Shown: one piece after another, positions 17,754-27,003 of the stretch
Layout of the letters: the number at the start of each line of letters is the position of its first letter
Numbering within the stretch: position 1 is the first letter of the stretch
From: Streptomyces kurssanovii
Lineage (GTDB): Bacteria > Actinomycetota > Actinomycetes > Streptomycetales > Streptomycetaceae
NCBI RefSeq assembly: GCF_014649695.1
Contig: NZ_BMTN01000006.1
Coordinates: 62,001 to 126,000 of the forward strand
DNA: 64,000 nucleotides
Direction: 5' to 3'
Notes under the pieces: model-generated
Seen by the model: only the letters and a program-made list of their open reading frames with translations
Databases searched by the model: none
Told to the model about the DNA's origin: nothing
Program-made: the position numbers and the translations under genes

Positions 17754-18890
17754 TCAGACCTCCAGGAGGGAGTCGAAGGCGGGCGGCAGCCGCTTCCAGG
17801 CCTCACGGCCCGCGGCGTACTCGGCGTCGGTCAGCAGGCATGACTCGAGGAGCCGCTCGAGTCCGTCGCGGTCGAGGCCCGGCGAGGTGAACACCAGGTG
17901 CTGGCAGCGGTCGCCGTGCTCGGGGTGCCAGTCCAGAGCAGCCGCCGCCCGGCGCACCGGCGGGACCATCTCCCAGGCGGCGTCCGGCAGCGAGGCGAGC
18001 CAGGGCCCCGCGCTCTCGACACAGAGCGCGCCCCCGGCGGCGTCCCAGGCCAGCAGGGTGTCCGGCCGGTCGGCGAGCCAGAACCGGCCACGGCTGCGGG
18101 CCGCCGCGCAGGTCAGGTCCTCCAGCGCCTGATAGAGGCGTTCCGGGTGGAAGGGCCGGCAGCTGTGCCACACACAGGTGGCGACACCGCAGTCGTCGGC
18201 CTCCTGCGGCAGCAGTGCGCAGGCCGGATGCTGCGCGGCGGCGGCCGCGTCCACGTCGAACCCGGCGACGGCCGCGGCGGCCAACTCCTCGCCGTCCACG
18301 GCGATCCGCCGGGCCGTCGGGTGCAGCTGTGTCAGCAGGGCGCGGTCCTCGTCGTCCGCCTCTTCGCTGTCGACGAGGGCGAGGACCGGCGGATACTCCA
18401 GCTGACGCGCCCAGGTGTCCGCGATCGTGCGCCGGTCCGTGGCCGCGGCGGCGAGGCCCGCGTCCGCCAGGTCGTCGCCGTTGGCGAGATACGGCAGCAG
18501 CAGAGCGGGGTCCACGGCGGTCATCACCGAGGTCAGGGCGAGGCCTTCGCCACCGTGCGCGGCGATCACCTCGGCCATGGCCTTGGGCTCGACCGAGTCC
18601 CACAGCTCGACGATCGCGAGGCCGGTGGCACCGTCCGCGGCGAGCCGCGCCAGCTCGGGCACCAGGTCCTAACGCAGTGCGCAGCAGGCGCAGTCGTTGA
18701 CGAGCGGCGTCTCACCGGTGTCCCGGACGCCCCGTGCGCCGCGGACCGTCCTGACGACCGTGCCCCGTCCGGCGGTCGAGAGGTCGTGGTGCAGGGCGAC
18801 GCTGCCGGGCACCGTGGTGAGCAGCCGTTCGACCGCGGCCCGGCGGGCGTCCGCGTGCAGCCCGCCGACCAGTGCGACGGGCAGCGTCAC
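17754..18890 (-). pseudogene. CobW/YciC-type zinc chaperone GTPase, interrupted by an in-frame amber stop
   Basis: The N-terminal piece (18669-18890, start GTG) runs [17 protein letters not shown] to the metal-binding motif NDCACCALR and then hits TAG at 18669-18671. The same frame continues without a shift, as DLVPELARLA, for 303 more residues to 17754, including a CobW_C domain (CVWHSCRPFHPERLYQALEDL). In intact relatives the motif normally reads CALREDL, so one change from GAG to TAG explains the break. The GTG at 18662 could restart translation. The N-terminal nucleotide-binding loop GGLHADARR also deviates from the usual G....GKT form. The family delivers zinc and is Zur-controlled, fitting the neighbours. 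Confidence 0.85.
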
Positions 18891-19135
18891 CGTCGGCCTC
18901 CGTACCGGCGCTCGAAGCGCTCGACGCGGCCGGCGGTGTCGAGCACCCGTGCCGTCCCTGTGTAGAAGGGGTGGCTCGCGGAGGAGATCTCCACGTCGAT
19001 GACGGGGTAGGTGTTGCCGTCCTCCCAGTCGACCGTCCTGTCGCTGGTGGCGGTCGAACGGGTCAGGAAGGCGAAACCGGCGGCCTTGTCGCGGAAGACG
19101 ACAGGCGCGTAAGGCGGGTGGATACCGGACTTCAT
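18887..19135 (-). CDS. rpmE: 50S ribosomal protein L31 type B (zinc-free)
   Basis: Protein of 82 residues: [16 protein letters not shown], then [34 protein letters not shown]. It lacks the CxxC zinc ribbon of the housekeeping L31, which defines type B, expressed under zinc limitation. It starts one base after the L33 stop (TGACATG) and its own stop overlaps the start of the CobW gene (GTGA), so the operon is translationally coupled. Confidence 0.96.
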   Translation of the reverse strand: MKSGIHPPYAPVVFRDKAAGFAFLTRSTATSDRTVDWEDGNTYPVIDVEISSASHPFYTGTARVLDTAGRVERFERRYGGRR

Positions 19136-19136
19136 G

Positions 19137-19301
19137 TCAGCGCTCCTCTCGGAAGTCGACGTGGCGGCCGGCGACGGGGTCGTACTTGCGCAGGGTCAGC
19201 CGGTCGGGGTCGTTACGGCGGTTCTTGCGGGTGACGTAGGTGTAGCCGGTGCCCGCGGTGGAGCGGAGCTTGATGACCGGGCGGATGTCGTTACGAGCCA
19301 T
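19137..19301 (-). CDS. rpmG: 50S ribosomal protein L33, zinc-free paralogue
   Basis: Short gene of 55 codons. The translation begins [19 protein letters not shown] and continues with [16 protein letters not shown] and ends VDFREER. It matches L33 and contains no cysteine, so it is the zinc-independent form. The ATG at 19301 lies 12 bases from the Zur-box palindrome, making it the first gene of the minus-strand operon L33-L31-CobW-S18. Confidence 0.95.
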   Translation of the reverse strand: MARNDIRPVIKLRSTAGTGYTYVTRKNRRNDPDRLTLRKYDPVAGRHVDFREER

Positions 19302-19313
19302 GGGGCTAGTATA

Positions 19314-19328
19314 TGGAAATGATTTCCA
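19314..19328. promoter_or_regulatory. Zur box between divergent L33 and L28 genes
   Basis: TGGAAATGATTTCCA is a 15-bp palindrome closely matching the Streptomyces Zur operator (TGAAAATGATTTTCA type). It lies in the 61-bp gap between two divergent operons of zinc-free ribosomal proteins. When zinc is plentiful Zur would repress both directions. Confidence 0.9.
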
Positions 19329-19362
19329 TTACCAAACGAGCTCTCACGAGAGGTGCATCACC

Positions 19363-19599
19363 ATGTCCGCGCACTGCATGCTGACCGGGGTCCGGCCCGG
19401 CTTCGGCAACCGGATCTCGCACTCGCACCGGCGCACGTCCCGCCGCTTCGACCCCAACATCCAGCGCAAGCGCTACTGGCTCCCTGGCGAAGGCCGCCAT
19501 GTCCGTCTCACGCTCAGCGCGCGGGCGGTCAAGACCCTCGACGTGATCGGCGTCGAGGCCGCCGTCGCCAGGATCCGTGCCCGAGGGGTGAAGGTCTGA
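19363..19599 (+). CDS. rpmB: 50S ribosomal protein L28, zinc-free paralogue
   Basis: Protein of 78 residues: [34 protein letters not shown], the L28 core. The housekeeping form has two CxxC pairs; here the first reads CMLT and the second is absent, so zinc is not bound. The ATG at 19363 follows GAGAGG. It starts the plus-strand Zur operon, and its stop overlaps the S14 start by one base (TGATG). Confidence 0.95.
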   Translation: MSAHCMLTGVRPGFGNRISHSHRRTSRRFDPNIQRKRYWLPGEGRHVRLTLSARAVKTLDVIGVEAAVARIRARGVKV

Positions 19600-19904
19600 T
19601 GGCGAAGAAGAGCAAGGTGGCACGCAACGAGCACCGCAAGGCGGTCGTCGAGCGGTACGCGGCCCGGCGGGCGGAGCTGAAGGAGATCCTCCGCAGGCCG
19701 GACACGGGCAAGGAGGAACGGCGGGCCGCGCAGGCAGAACTGCGCCGTCAGCCGCGTGACGCCAGTCCGACGCGCGTCCGCAACCGGGACGGCGTTGACG
19801 GCCGACCGCGGGGCCACCTGCGGAAGTTCGGGCTTTCCAGGGTGCGGATGCGTGAGCAGGCGCACGCCGGCTTCCTGCCCGGAGTACGCAAGTCCTCCTG
19901 GTAG
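19599..19904 (+). CDS. rpsN: 30S ribosomal protein S14, zinc-free type
   Basis: Protein of 101 residues of the long, cysteine-free S14 type (as in E. coli): [24 protein letters not shown] at the N-terminus, then [33 protein letters not shown]. The short zinc-binding S14 of actinobacteria has CxxC motifs; none occur here. Coupled to the L28 gene by a TGATG overlap. Confidence 0.96.
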   Translation: MAKKSKVARNEHRKAVVERYAARRAELKEILRRPDTGKEERRAAQAELRRQPRDASPTRVRNRDGVDGRPRGHLRKFGLSRVRMREQAHAGFLPGVRKSSW

Positions 19905-19942
19905 CTTGGCGCGGTCTTGCTATCGATCAGAGGGACAGATCA

Positions 19943-20422
19943 GTGCTCAAGCTCGTACGTACATCGGCCGTCGCGGCGGGCCTCGTCGCCGCCCTCGCGC
20001 TGACCGGATGCGGCAGCGGCGACAGCGACGACGCCGGCAAGGACAAGGCCACGGCCTCGCCCACCGAGGCCGGCGGCGACAGCGGCGGCGGCGAGGGCAG
20101 GGCCCGTGACATCGAGGGCACCTGGACCGGTCTGAGCGACGGGAAGCCGGTCGCGCTGTCCGTCCAGGGCTCCAACGCCGCGATCGTCGCCGACGGGCAT
20201 GCCTGCACCGGCGAGGTGCAGGACACGGGCAAGCAGATGCTGTCACTGAAGTGCGCGGACGGGAACACCGACCGCACGCTGGGCTCGATCGAGTCCAACG
20301 ACGGGACGACGCTGGTCATTTCGTGGGACGCCGGCAAGAAGGACACGCTCAAGAAGAGCGAGGCGGGCGCGCTGCCCGACGGTCTGCCGACCGGCCTGCC
20401 GTCGGACTTCCCGACCCCGTGA
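19943..20422 (+). CDS. small lipoprotein of unknown function
   Basis: Exported lipoprotein of 159 residues. The signal peptide is LVRTSAVAAGLVAALALTGC, with lipobox LTGC and Cys as the acylation site. An acidic low-complexity linker (about residues 23-55) precedes a small beta-rich domain (GTWTGLSDGKPVALSVQGSNAAI) with two cysteines (HACTGEV and LKCADG) that could form a disulphide. Start GTG at 19943 after AGAGGGACAG. It follows the Zur operon by 38 bases, so co-transcription is possible, but nothing else ties it to zinc. Confidence 0.85.
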   Translation: MLKLVRTSAVAAGLVAALALTGCGSGDSDDAGKDKATASPTEAGGDSGGGEGRARDIEGTWTGLSDGKPVALSVQGSNAAIVADGHACTGEVQDTGKQMLSLKCADGNTDRTLGSIESNDGTTLVISWDAGKKDTLKKSEAGALPDGLPTGLPSDFPTP

Positions 20423-20429
20423 CGGCTGC

Positions 20430-20463
20430 GGCTCACCGACGGCGGTCCGCCGCCCGGTGAGCC
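20430..20463. terminator. hairpin after the lipoprotein gene
   Basis: GGCTCACC (20430-20437) pairs with GGTGAGCC (20456-20463), enclosing a nested GGCGG/CCGCC pair. It lies between convergent genes (lipoprotein and FUSC protein) and could end both transcripts. Confidence 0.65.
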
Positions 20464-20496
20464 GTCGGTGAGCAGCACCGCACGTCGCCTCGCCCC

Positions 20497-22614
20497 TCAC
20501 CGGGCGGCCCCCTCGTGGCTCCGCGGCCCGTCGTCGCCCCGCCTCGCCGCCATGGCGTCGGCCAGGTCGTCCAGGGCGGCGAGGAGTTGGACGGCGCCGC
20601 CCCGCAGGACGGCGTCGGACGTCTCCTTCGTCCCCCAGCGGTCCACGACCTCGTGCACCGGCCCCCAGTCCGGCACCCGGTTCTCGCGGACCGCCTCCGC
20701 GCCCTCCTCGACGGCGTGACGCAGCACCTCGGCCAGCGCGGCGGCGGCAGGCACCGGCGCGGCGCCCTGACCGCCGGCGTGCTCGGGCAGGTGCGCCTCG
20801 ATGAGCATCACGACCCTGCCCGCCTGGGCGAGCGCCCGGCCCGCGTCCTCCGCCGTTCTCCGTGACAGCACACGGGAGCGCACAGGCTCGTGCTTGGCCT
20901 TGGTCAGGGCGTCCCGCCAGGCGATCCGTGCGTCCCGCGAGTCGAGCAGCGCCCCCCGGACGTCCGTCGATCCGGGTGACCCGGCGGTGTCCGGACCGTC
21001 GGCGGGATCGGCGTACCGGTCGAGGACGGCCGCGGCGTAACGGCCGTGTGCGAGCAGCCAGTCGGCGAGCCGGTGGTGCAGGCGCGGGGTCTCCCAGGCC
21101 GGGTAGAGGGCGTAGGCGAGCATCGCCAGCAGCCCGCCGAGGAAGGTGAGCAGCACCCGCTGGGGAACCGTCTGGGCCCAGTCCTCGCCGCCGGTGCCGA
21201 GCAGGAAGACCACGTAGGCGGAGATGAAGACGCTGGCCACCGCGTACCCGGTGCGCATGACGAGGTACATGCCGAAGGCGCACAGGACGGCGATGCCCGC
21301 GCTGACATAGGTGCCGGGACGGGCCGTCTGCACCACCGCCGTCGCCACGCCCACACCGACGAGGGTGCCGGCGAAGCGGGCGACGGAACGGCCGTAGGTC
21401 TGCGAGAAGTCGGGGCGCATGACCATGACCGCCGTCAGGGGCGCCCAGTAGCCGTGGCCCAACGGCAGCGCCGTGCCCAGCAGATATCCGGCGGCCACGA
21501 CCACCGACGAGCGGACCGCGTGCCGCAGCACCGGCGAGTCGGGCCGCAGCTCGTCGCGCATCGCCCGCAGCGCGCCGGGGACCAACCGCACCAGCCCGTG
21601 CCGTGTGCGGTGGTCGGACTCGGCGGCGCCCGCGCCACGTGCCGTGCCGACGACCTCGTCGAGCAGTGCGGTCAGCCGCAGGGCCGCCCGGCGGGGCGGC
21701 CCGGAGAGGAGGGCTCCGGTGTCGGGCGTCCGCAGGGCGGCGGCCGCGGCCGGCGGCACCAGGACGGCCTCCCCGTGGCGTACGGCACGCGCGGCTGCGT
21801 CGAGCACCGTCCCCGCGGCGTGGAGGAGTTCGCGCACCCGGTCGCGGGCCGGACCCTCCACGGGGACGCCGACGGCCGGGTCGGCCAGTGAGGCGAGCAC
21901 GGGCCTGATGCGTTCGGCGACGCCGCGGGTGCCGTGCAGCTCCGCCGGCCTGCGCCTGGCCTGCCGCGGGGTGACGGCAGCGGCACTGCGGGCGTGCATC
22001 AGCGGGGCCGGGTCGAAGGGCGCGGTCGGGTCCTTGCGGAGCCGGCGCGCGTAGTCGGCCTCGGCCGCGAGCGCGTCGGCGAGCGCGTCGCGCTGCGCGC
22101 CCCAGCGGCGCACGGGGAACAGGACGACGAGCAGGGCCTGTACGACCCCGCCGACGGCGATCATGGCGGCGTGGCCCGCGGCGGCGGCGACCGACGTGGG
22201 CAGCGTGACGGTCACCAGCATGATGGCGATGTTGGAAGAGGCCATGATCCCGGCGGTCGGTCCCACCGCCCACAGGAGGCCGCCGAGAAAGGTCCACAGC
22301 GCCAGCAGGGCCATGAACAGGGCAATATGGGTGCCGGTGAGATAGCCGAGGAAGGTGGAGACGGCGAGCGTCGCTCCTGAGAGCAGCGCGAGGACCGGCC
22401 GGGGCCGCCAGCTGCGCTGGAACGTCGCGATGGCGGACTGGAACGCGCCGAAGGCGGAACTCACGGCGACGGCGGGCCCGAAGAGCGTGAGCGCCGCGCC
22501 GACCACGAGCGCCAGCCCGGCGGCGCCCCGGACGGCGATGAGGGGTTCCAGCCGTTTCCGCTCGACCTTCAGCCCGGAAAGGGCGGTCTCCTTCAGCGCC
22601 CGGAGCCAGCTCAT
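20497..22614 (-). CDS. FUSC family membrane protein
   Basis: Protein of 705 residues built as two membrane bundles (about residues 25-175 and 365-510), each followed by a long soluble, helical stretch. This is the pattern of the fusaric-acid-resistance/aromatic-acid-exporter-like family (FUSC, YccS/AaeB relatives). Characteristic segments are GHGYWAPLTAVMVMRPDFSQTYGRSVARFAGTLVGV and RVLLTFLGGLLAMLAYALYPAWE. The substrate is unknown. The start ATG at 22614 (MSWLRALKETALSG) lacks a strong Shine-Dalgarno. No operon partner is evident. Confidence 0.9.
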   Translation of the reverse strand: MSWLRALKETALSGLKVERKRLEPLIAVRGAAGLALVVGAALTLFGPAVAVSSAFGAFQSAIATFQRSWRPRPVLALLSGATLAVSTFLGYLTGTHIALFMALLALWTFLGGLLWAVGPTAGIMASSNIAIMLVTVTLPTSVAAAAGHAAMIAVGGVVQALLVVLFPVRRWGAQRDALADALAAEADYARRLRKDPTAPFDPAPLMHARSAAAVTPRQARRRPAELHGTRGVAERIRPVLASLADPAVGVPVEGPARDRVRELLHAAGTVLDAAARAVRHGEAVLVPPAAAAALRTPDTGALLSGPPRRAALRLTALLDEVVGTARGAGAAESDHRTRHGLVRLVPGALRAMRDELRPDSPVLRHAVRSSVVVAAGYLLGTALPLGHGYWAPLTAVMVMRPDFSQTYGRSVARFAGTLVGVGVATAVVQTARPGTYVSAGIAVLCAFGMYLVMRTGYAVASVFISAYVVFLLGTGGEDWAQTVPQRVLLTFLGGLLAMLAYALYPAWETPRLHHRLADWLLAHGRYAAAVLDRYADPADGPDTAGSPGSTDVRGALLDSRDARIAWRDALTKAKHEPVRSRVLSRRTAEDAGRALAQAGRVVMLIEAHLPEHAGGQGAAPVPAAAALAEVLRHAVEEGAEAVRENRVPDWGPVHEVVDRWGTKETSDAVLRGGAVQLLAALDDLADAMAARRGDDGPRSHEGAAR

Positions 22615-22686
22615 GGGCCGAGCGTAACGACCTTTCCCGGCATTTCACCCGACCTGCGGGCGCAGTGCACTGCCCGGCGGAACGTG

Positions 22687-22772
22687 GGTGGTGGCGGGGC
22701 CGACGCGTGATGCGTCCCGTCGACGGGGCGTGGCTAGTGGTGGGGTCGGCGCGTGATGCGTCCCGCCGACGG
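22687..22772. repeat. imperfect direct repeat at the 3' end of the DUF2786 gene
   Basis: A unit of about 36-39 bases containing GCGTGATGCGTCCC and then GACGG occurs twice, about 49 bases apart (around 22687-22725 and 22737-22772). The second copy encodes the last residues of the DUF2786 protein (GRITRRPHH), while the first lies in the gap before the FUSC gene. It looks like a small tandem duplication of the gene end. Confidence 0.6.
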
Positions 22773-23876
22773 CGCCGCGCCCCGCCGCTCCGCACGGTCC
22801 GCCGCGGCGCGGCCGTCCTGCCAGCCGTCGAGGTCCGTCGCGCCGCGCACCCGGGTGGTCGTCGTCTCGGGGAACATCCGGTCCGTGTGCGAGGCCACCG
22901 CCACGTCCCGCGATGCCAGGACCGGCAGCAGGTCGGCGGTGACCACCTCGTCGGCGACCGCGGTCAGATGTTCGCCCAGGCGGCTCGCGTACGCCGTCCA
23001 GAACGACTGGCGGAAGGTCTTGGTCCGCCGGCGGCCGCCCGCGCGCTGCGCGGACTCCGCCTTGGTGAGGGCCGTCGTGCCCTGGACGAGCAGGGAGGTG
23101 TGGAGCAGCTCGACCGCCTCGAGGTCGCTCTCGAAGCCGACGACGGTCGAGAAGGCGAACGTGCTGTTCCACACCGCCCGGCAACGGTTCGCGGCGGCCA
23201 CCGCGTCGAGCAGGACCGCCTTCGCCGTCTCGTACGGGGCGTCCACACCGATCCGGCACGCGGACGGCGCGTCCGGACTGTGCGTACGGGCGGCCAGCAG
23301 GGCCTCGTCGACGCTGTGCCGGGCCATCAGCTCCTGCGCCTTGGCGGTGAGCGCCTCCGCCTCCTCCGGGTAGCCGGTGGCCTCCGCCTTCGCCAGCAGC
23401 GCCCGGATCCGCCCGAGCATGCGCGGCTCGTACGGTGACGCCGGCACCGAGGCCAGGGACCGGCCCGGGACGGGACCGACCGGTTCGATCGCGGGGAGAC
23501 GGGCGAGCAGCCGGTACAGCTCCAGCAGGGCCGTGGCGTGCGAGAAACGGTCGGACCTGGGCGGCTGCAGACCGGCGAGTTCGTCGAGCTGGGAACGGAA
23601 GCGGGGTGCGAGCCGCGGGCCGTAGCGCTTCGTCTCCGCCGTGATCAGCCCCGCCGCCAGCAGTTCGTGCGTGTCGTCGAGGTCCCGACGGACCAGGCGC
23701 ACGACGTCGGCCGGCTGCCAGCCCCGCTCCCACGCCCGCCGTACGAACTCCTCGCCGCGAAGGCGCAGCTCGTCGTCGGCGGAGGGATCGGCGGCGAGCA
23801 GGGACGCACCGGTGTCGAGCGCCTCGTCGCCCTCCCCGTACACCGCCGCCGCCAGCGCCTTTTCGACCGTACTCAT
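22734..23876 (-). CDS. DUF2786 domain protein
   Basis: Protein of 380 residues. The DUF2786 helix pair is at about residues 153-194 (RMLGRIRALLAKAEATGYPEEAEALTAKAQELMARHSVDEAL), followed by a domain with FRQSFWTAYASRLGEHL typical of these proteins. No catalytic motif is evident and the function is unknown. The ATG at 23876 (MSTVEKALAAAVYG) is a good start. The C-terminal end lies in a duplicated stretch. Divergent from the ABC pair that starts at 24003. Confidence 0.85.
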   Translation of the reverse strand: MSTVEKALAAAVYGEGDEALDTGASLLAADPSADDELRLRGEEFVRRAWERGWQPADVVRLVRRDLDDTHELLAAGLITAETKRYGPRLAPRFRSQLDELAGLQPPRSDRFSHATALLELYRLLARLPAIEPVGPVPGRSLASVPASPYEPRMLGRIRALLAKAEATGYPEEAEALTAKAQELMARHSVDEALLAARTHSPDAPSACRIGVDAPYETAKAVLLDAVAAANRCRAVWNSTFAFSTVVGFESDLEAVELLHTSLLVQGTTALTKAESAQRAGGRRRTKTFRQSFWTAYASRLGEHLTAVADEVVTADLLPVLASRDVAVASHTDRMFPETTTTRVRGATDLDGWQDGRAAADRAERRGAAPSAGRITRRPHH

Positions 23877-24002
23877 ACTTCGGATGGTCCCACGGACGGC
23901 GCGGCCGGTCCCGCGGGGTGCTCCCCGGGTAGGGCAGGCCATACCCCGGGAACACCCACCAGTGGTCGTGATCACGGCGCCGGGAGACGGAAGCCTGACG
24001 GC

Positions 24003-24728
24003 ATGACCACAACAGCCGTACGGCTCACCGGCCTCCGCCGCGTCCACCGTGACGTCACCGCACTCGACGGTGTCGACCTGGAAATCCCGCGAGGGTCTTT
24101 CACCGCCGTCATGGGGCCCTCCGGGTCCGGCAAGTCCACCCTGCTGCAGTGCGCCGCCGGGCTCGACCGGCCCACCTCGGGGACCGTGGAGATCGACGGC
24201 GTCAGGCTCGAAGGGCTGAGCGAGCGGCGGCTGACGCTGCTGCGGCGCGACCGGATCGGCTTCGTCTTCCAGGCCTACAACCTGATCCCGTCGCTGACCG
24301 CGGCCCAGAACGTCGCCCTGCCGCTGCGGCTGGCCGGACGGCGGCCGTCGCGCGCCGACGTGCGCGGGGCGCTCGCCGAGGTGGGCCTCGAGGGCAGGGC
24401 GGGGCACCGGCCGGGCCGGATGTCGGGCGGGCAGCAGCAGCGGGTCGCTCTCGCCCGCGCGCTGATCACCCGGCCGGCCGTGCTGTTCGCGGACGAACCG
24501 ACCGGTGCGCTCGACACCGTCACCAGCAAGGAGGTGCTCGGGCTCCTGCGGGGGCTGGTGGACCGCGAAGGGCAGACGATCGTGATGGTCACCCATGATC
24601 CGGTGGCCGCGTCGTTCGCCGACCGGGTCGTCCTCCTGGTCGACGGGCGGGTCGGCGGAGAGCTCACCTCGCCCACCGCCGAGCAGGTCGCGGCCCGTCT
24701 CGCGGGGCTGGAGGCGGTCCCGTGCTGA
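24003..24728 (+). CDS. ABC transporter ATPase (MacB/LolD-like)
   Basis: ATPase of 241 residues. Walker A GPSGSGKST, signature MSGGQQQRVALARAL, Walker B VLFADEPTGALD, and H-loop VTHDP. The GALD ending and the sequence RIGFVFQAYNLIPSLTAAQNV are characteristic of the MacB/LolD/FtsE-type subfamily that energises FtsX-fold permeases by mechanotransmission. Its stop overlaps the permease start by 7 bases. It probably acts at the membrane in export or envelope stress; the substrate is unknown. Confidence 0.95.
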   Translation: MTTTAVRLTGLRRVHRDVTALDGVDLEIPRGSFTAVMGPSGSGKSTLLQCAAGLDRPTSGTVEIDGVRLEGLSERRLTLLRRDRIGFVFQAYNLIPSLTAAQNVALPLRLAGRRPSRADVRGALAEVGLEGRAGHRPGRMSGGQQQRVALARALITRPAVLFADEPTGALDTVTSKEVLGLLRGLVDREGQTIVMVTHDPVAASFADRVVLLVDGRVGGELTSPTAEQVAARLAGLEAVPC

Positions 24729-26872
24729 CCGTCGCCTGTGCCGCGCTGCGGGCACGCTGGGCCACGTTCGCCGCCGGTTTCGTCGCACTGGCGCTGGGCG
24801 TCGGACTGATCGCGACGATGGGCCTCGGCCTGGCCTCCACCTTCGAGGCGCCGCAGCGCCCGCCGGAGCGGTTCGCCTCCTCGCCGGTGGTCGTCATGGG
24901 GCAGGACCGGCTCACCGTGGAGGTCCGCCGGGGGCCGGGGACCGAGGAGGTGTCGAAGCCGCTCGCCCATCCACACCCTGTGGACAGCGGACTGGTGCGG
25001 GAACTGACCGGGCTCGGCCGGGTGACCCGCGAGGGCGGCCCGGACGCGGTCGGCGTCGACGCCCCCGCCGACAGGGTCGAAGAAGTGGTGGGCCACCGGG
25101 CGCAGGTCCTCACCGGGGACGAACGGCGGCGGGCGGATCCCGGGACCGAGCGCGACGCCCAGGCTCTCGTCTCGGTGAACTCGCTGCTCGGCACGGCCGG
25201 CGGCGTGTCCGCGTTCGTCTCCGTCTTCGTGGTCGCTTCGACGTTCGCCTTCGCGGTGGCCCTGCGGCGGCGTGAGTTCGGGCTGCTGCGGACGGCGGGG
25301 GCGACACCCGGCCAGATCCGCCGGCTGCTGCTCACCGAATCGCTGCTCGTCGGCGTGCTCGCCTCCGCCGCGGGCTGCGCGCTCGGCGCGTGGGGAGCGC
25401 CGCGGCTGGCCCGGGCCCTCGTCGAAGGGCAGGTGGCACCCGAGTGGTTCGCGATCCGCGAGGATGTGAACTGGCCCTTCCACCTGGCGTTCTGGACGGG
25501 GCTGCTGGTCGCCCTCACCGGAGTGTGGGCGGCCTCGCGCCGGGCAGGGCGCATCGGTCCCGCGGAGGCGCTGCGCGAGGCGGACGTGGACACGGGCGTG
25601 CTGCCGCGCGGCAGGCTGCTCGCCGGCATCGCCCTCGCGGTGGCCGGCGTGGCGCTTCTGGCCTGGGGGCTCGCCACGGACCCGGCCGACCTGCTGAAAC
25701 GCAAGACGTACCTGACACGGCCGATGATCCTGATCACCGCCGTCGCGTTCCTGGCTCCGCTGCTCGTGCGGCGCACCGCCAGGCTGCTGCCCCTGCCGGG
25801 CGCGGTGGGGAGGCTCGTACGGGAGAACACCGCCGCGTCCGTGCGCCGCACGGCCGCCGTAGCCGCGCCCGTGCTCGTGACCGTGGCACTCGCCGGCTCG
25901 ATGACCGGGACCGCCGAGTCGGTGACGGCGGCGCGGGCGGCGGACGCCCGGGAACGGACAGCGGCCCACCTCGTCGTGATCGGCGAGCGGTTGCGGGTGC
26001 CGGAACGCCCCGCCGCCACACCGGTGACGAAGACCGCGACGGTCTCACCGTCAGCGTCCACCGCCGTGTACGTACGGGAGGAGGGCACCGCACTCGTCGG
26101 GTTCGAGGCACGTGCGGTGACCGACCCCGCGGCGTTCGCGAAGCTGGCGCGGCTGCCGGTCACCGCGGGCGACCTGCGCGACCTGGACGACCGTTCCATC
26201 GTGGTCACCGAGGAATGGAGACAGCACGAGGTGGGCCGGACCATCGACGCGTGGCTGGGCGACGGCCGCCGGGCCAGGCTCCGCATCGCCGCCGTCCTGG
26301 CGGTCGGAACCGGTGGGGACGGCGCCTTCGTCACGGCCGCCAACGCGCCCACCGCACCGGTCGACAGGATCGACGTACGGGCCGGCGCGGGCGCCTCCCC
26401 GGCCGCTCTCGACGCCCTCGCCACCGAGCTGCGGCGCTCCTTCGGCGGAACGGTCCGCGAAGTGGACGAGTGGGCCGCCGCGACGCATCCCCGTACCAGC
26501 CCGCAGACCCGACTCGGAATGCTCGTGGTCCTCGGGATCGCCCTTGTCTACACAGCGATCGCCCTCGCCGGAACGCTGCTGATGGCCACCTCGGCACGCG
26601 CCGGGGAACTCGCTTCGCTGCGCCTCGCGGGGGCGACCCGGGCACAGGTGCTGCGGGTGGTCACGGGCGAGGCACTGCTCGGCGTCGCCGTGGGGGCCGT
26701 GCTGGGGGCCGCGATCACCGCGGTGAACCTGGGTGGGCTGGGGGCGGCGCTGGCCGCGCTGTCGGCGCCCGTGACCGTCGTGGTGCCATGGGGGACGGCC
26801 GGAGCGGCACTCGGGGTATGCGCGGCGGTGGCGGTCCTCGCGGCGCTGGTCAGCTGTCCCCGGACCAGGTGA
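24722..26872 (+). CDS. FtsX-fold ABC permease
   Basis: Permease of 716 residues with two FtsX-type domains: helices near residues 17-40 and 155-270 (TFAFAVALRRREFGLLRTAGATPGQIRRLLLTESLLVGV), and again at 600-710 (GELASLRLAGATRAQVLRVVTGEALLGV). A large extracytoplasmic segment lies between. The repeated LRxAGAT.xQ(I/V) motif couples to the ATPase. GTG start at 24722 inside the ATPase gene. Forms a MacB-like exporter with its partner. Confidence 0.93.
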   Translation: MLTVACAALRARWATFAAGFVALALGVGLIATMGLGLASTFEAPQRPPERFASSPVVVMGQDRLTVEVRRGPGTEEVSKPLAHPHPVDSGLVRELTGLGRVTREGGPDAVGVDAPADRVEEVVGHRAQVLTGDERRRADPGTERDAQALVSVNSLLGTAGGVSAFVSVFVVASTFAFAVALRRREFGLLRTAGATPGQIRRLLLTESLLVGVLASAAGCALGAWGAPRLARALVEGQVAPEWFAIREDVNWPFHLAFWTGLLVALTGVWAASRRAGRIGPAEALREADVDTGVLPRGRLLAGIALAVAGVALLAWGLATDPADLLKRKTYLTRPMILITAVAFLAPLLVRRTARLLPLPGAVGRLVRENTAASVRRTAAVAAPVLVTVALAGSMTGTAESVTAARAADARERTAAHLVVIGERLRVPERPAATPVTKTATVSPSASTAVYVREEGTALVGFEARAVTDPAAFAKLARLPVTAGDLRDLDDRSIVVTEEWRQHEVGRTIDAWLGDGRRARLRIAAVLAVGTGGDGAFVTAANAPTAPVDRIDVRAGAGASPAALDALATELRRSFGGTVREVDEWAAATHPRTSPQTRLGMLVVLGIALVYTAIALAGTLLMATSARAGELASLRLAGATRAQVLRVVTGEALLGVAVGAVLGAAITAVNLGGLGAALAALSAPVTVVVPWGTAGAALGVCAAVAVLAALVSCPRTR

Positions 26873-27003
26873 GGGACGCGGCGGGTGAGGCACGCGGGCC
26901 GGTGACGGACGGGTGGGACTCCCGGGGGCTGCGGGACTCCCGGGGGCAGGGCGCCGGAAGTCCGGCACCCGGCCCGCGGTCCGTTCCCGGGGCCCGGTGG
27001 TGG

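Noticed and set aside
26873-27003. Doubled GACTCCCGGGGGC sequence considered as a terminator or operator.
   Set aside because: It does not form a clear stem across the two copies and lies in a very GC-rich stretch; no function can be supported.
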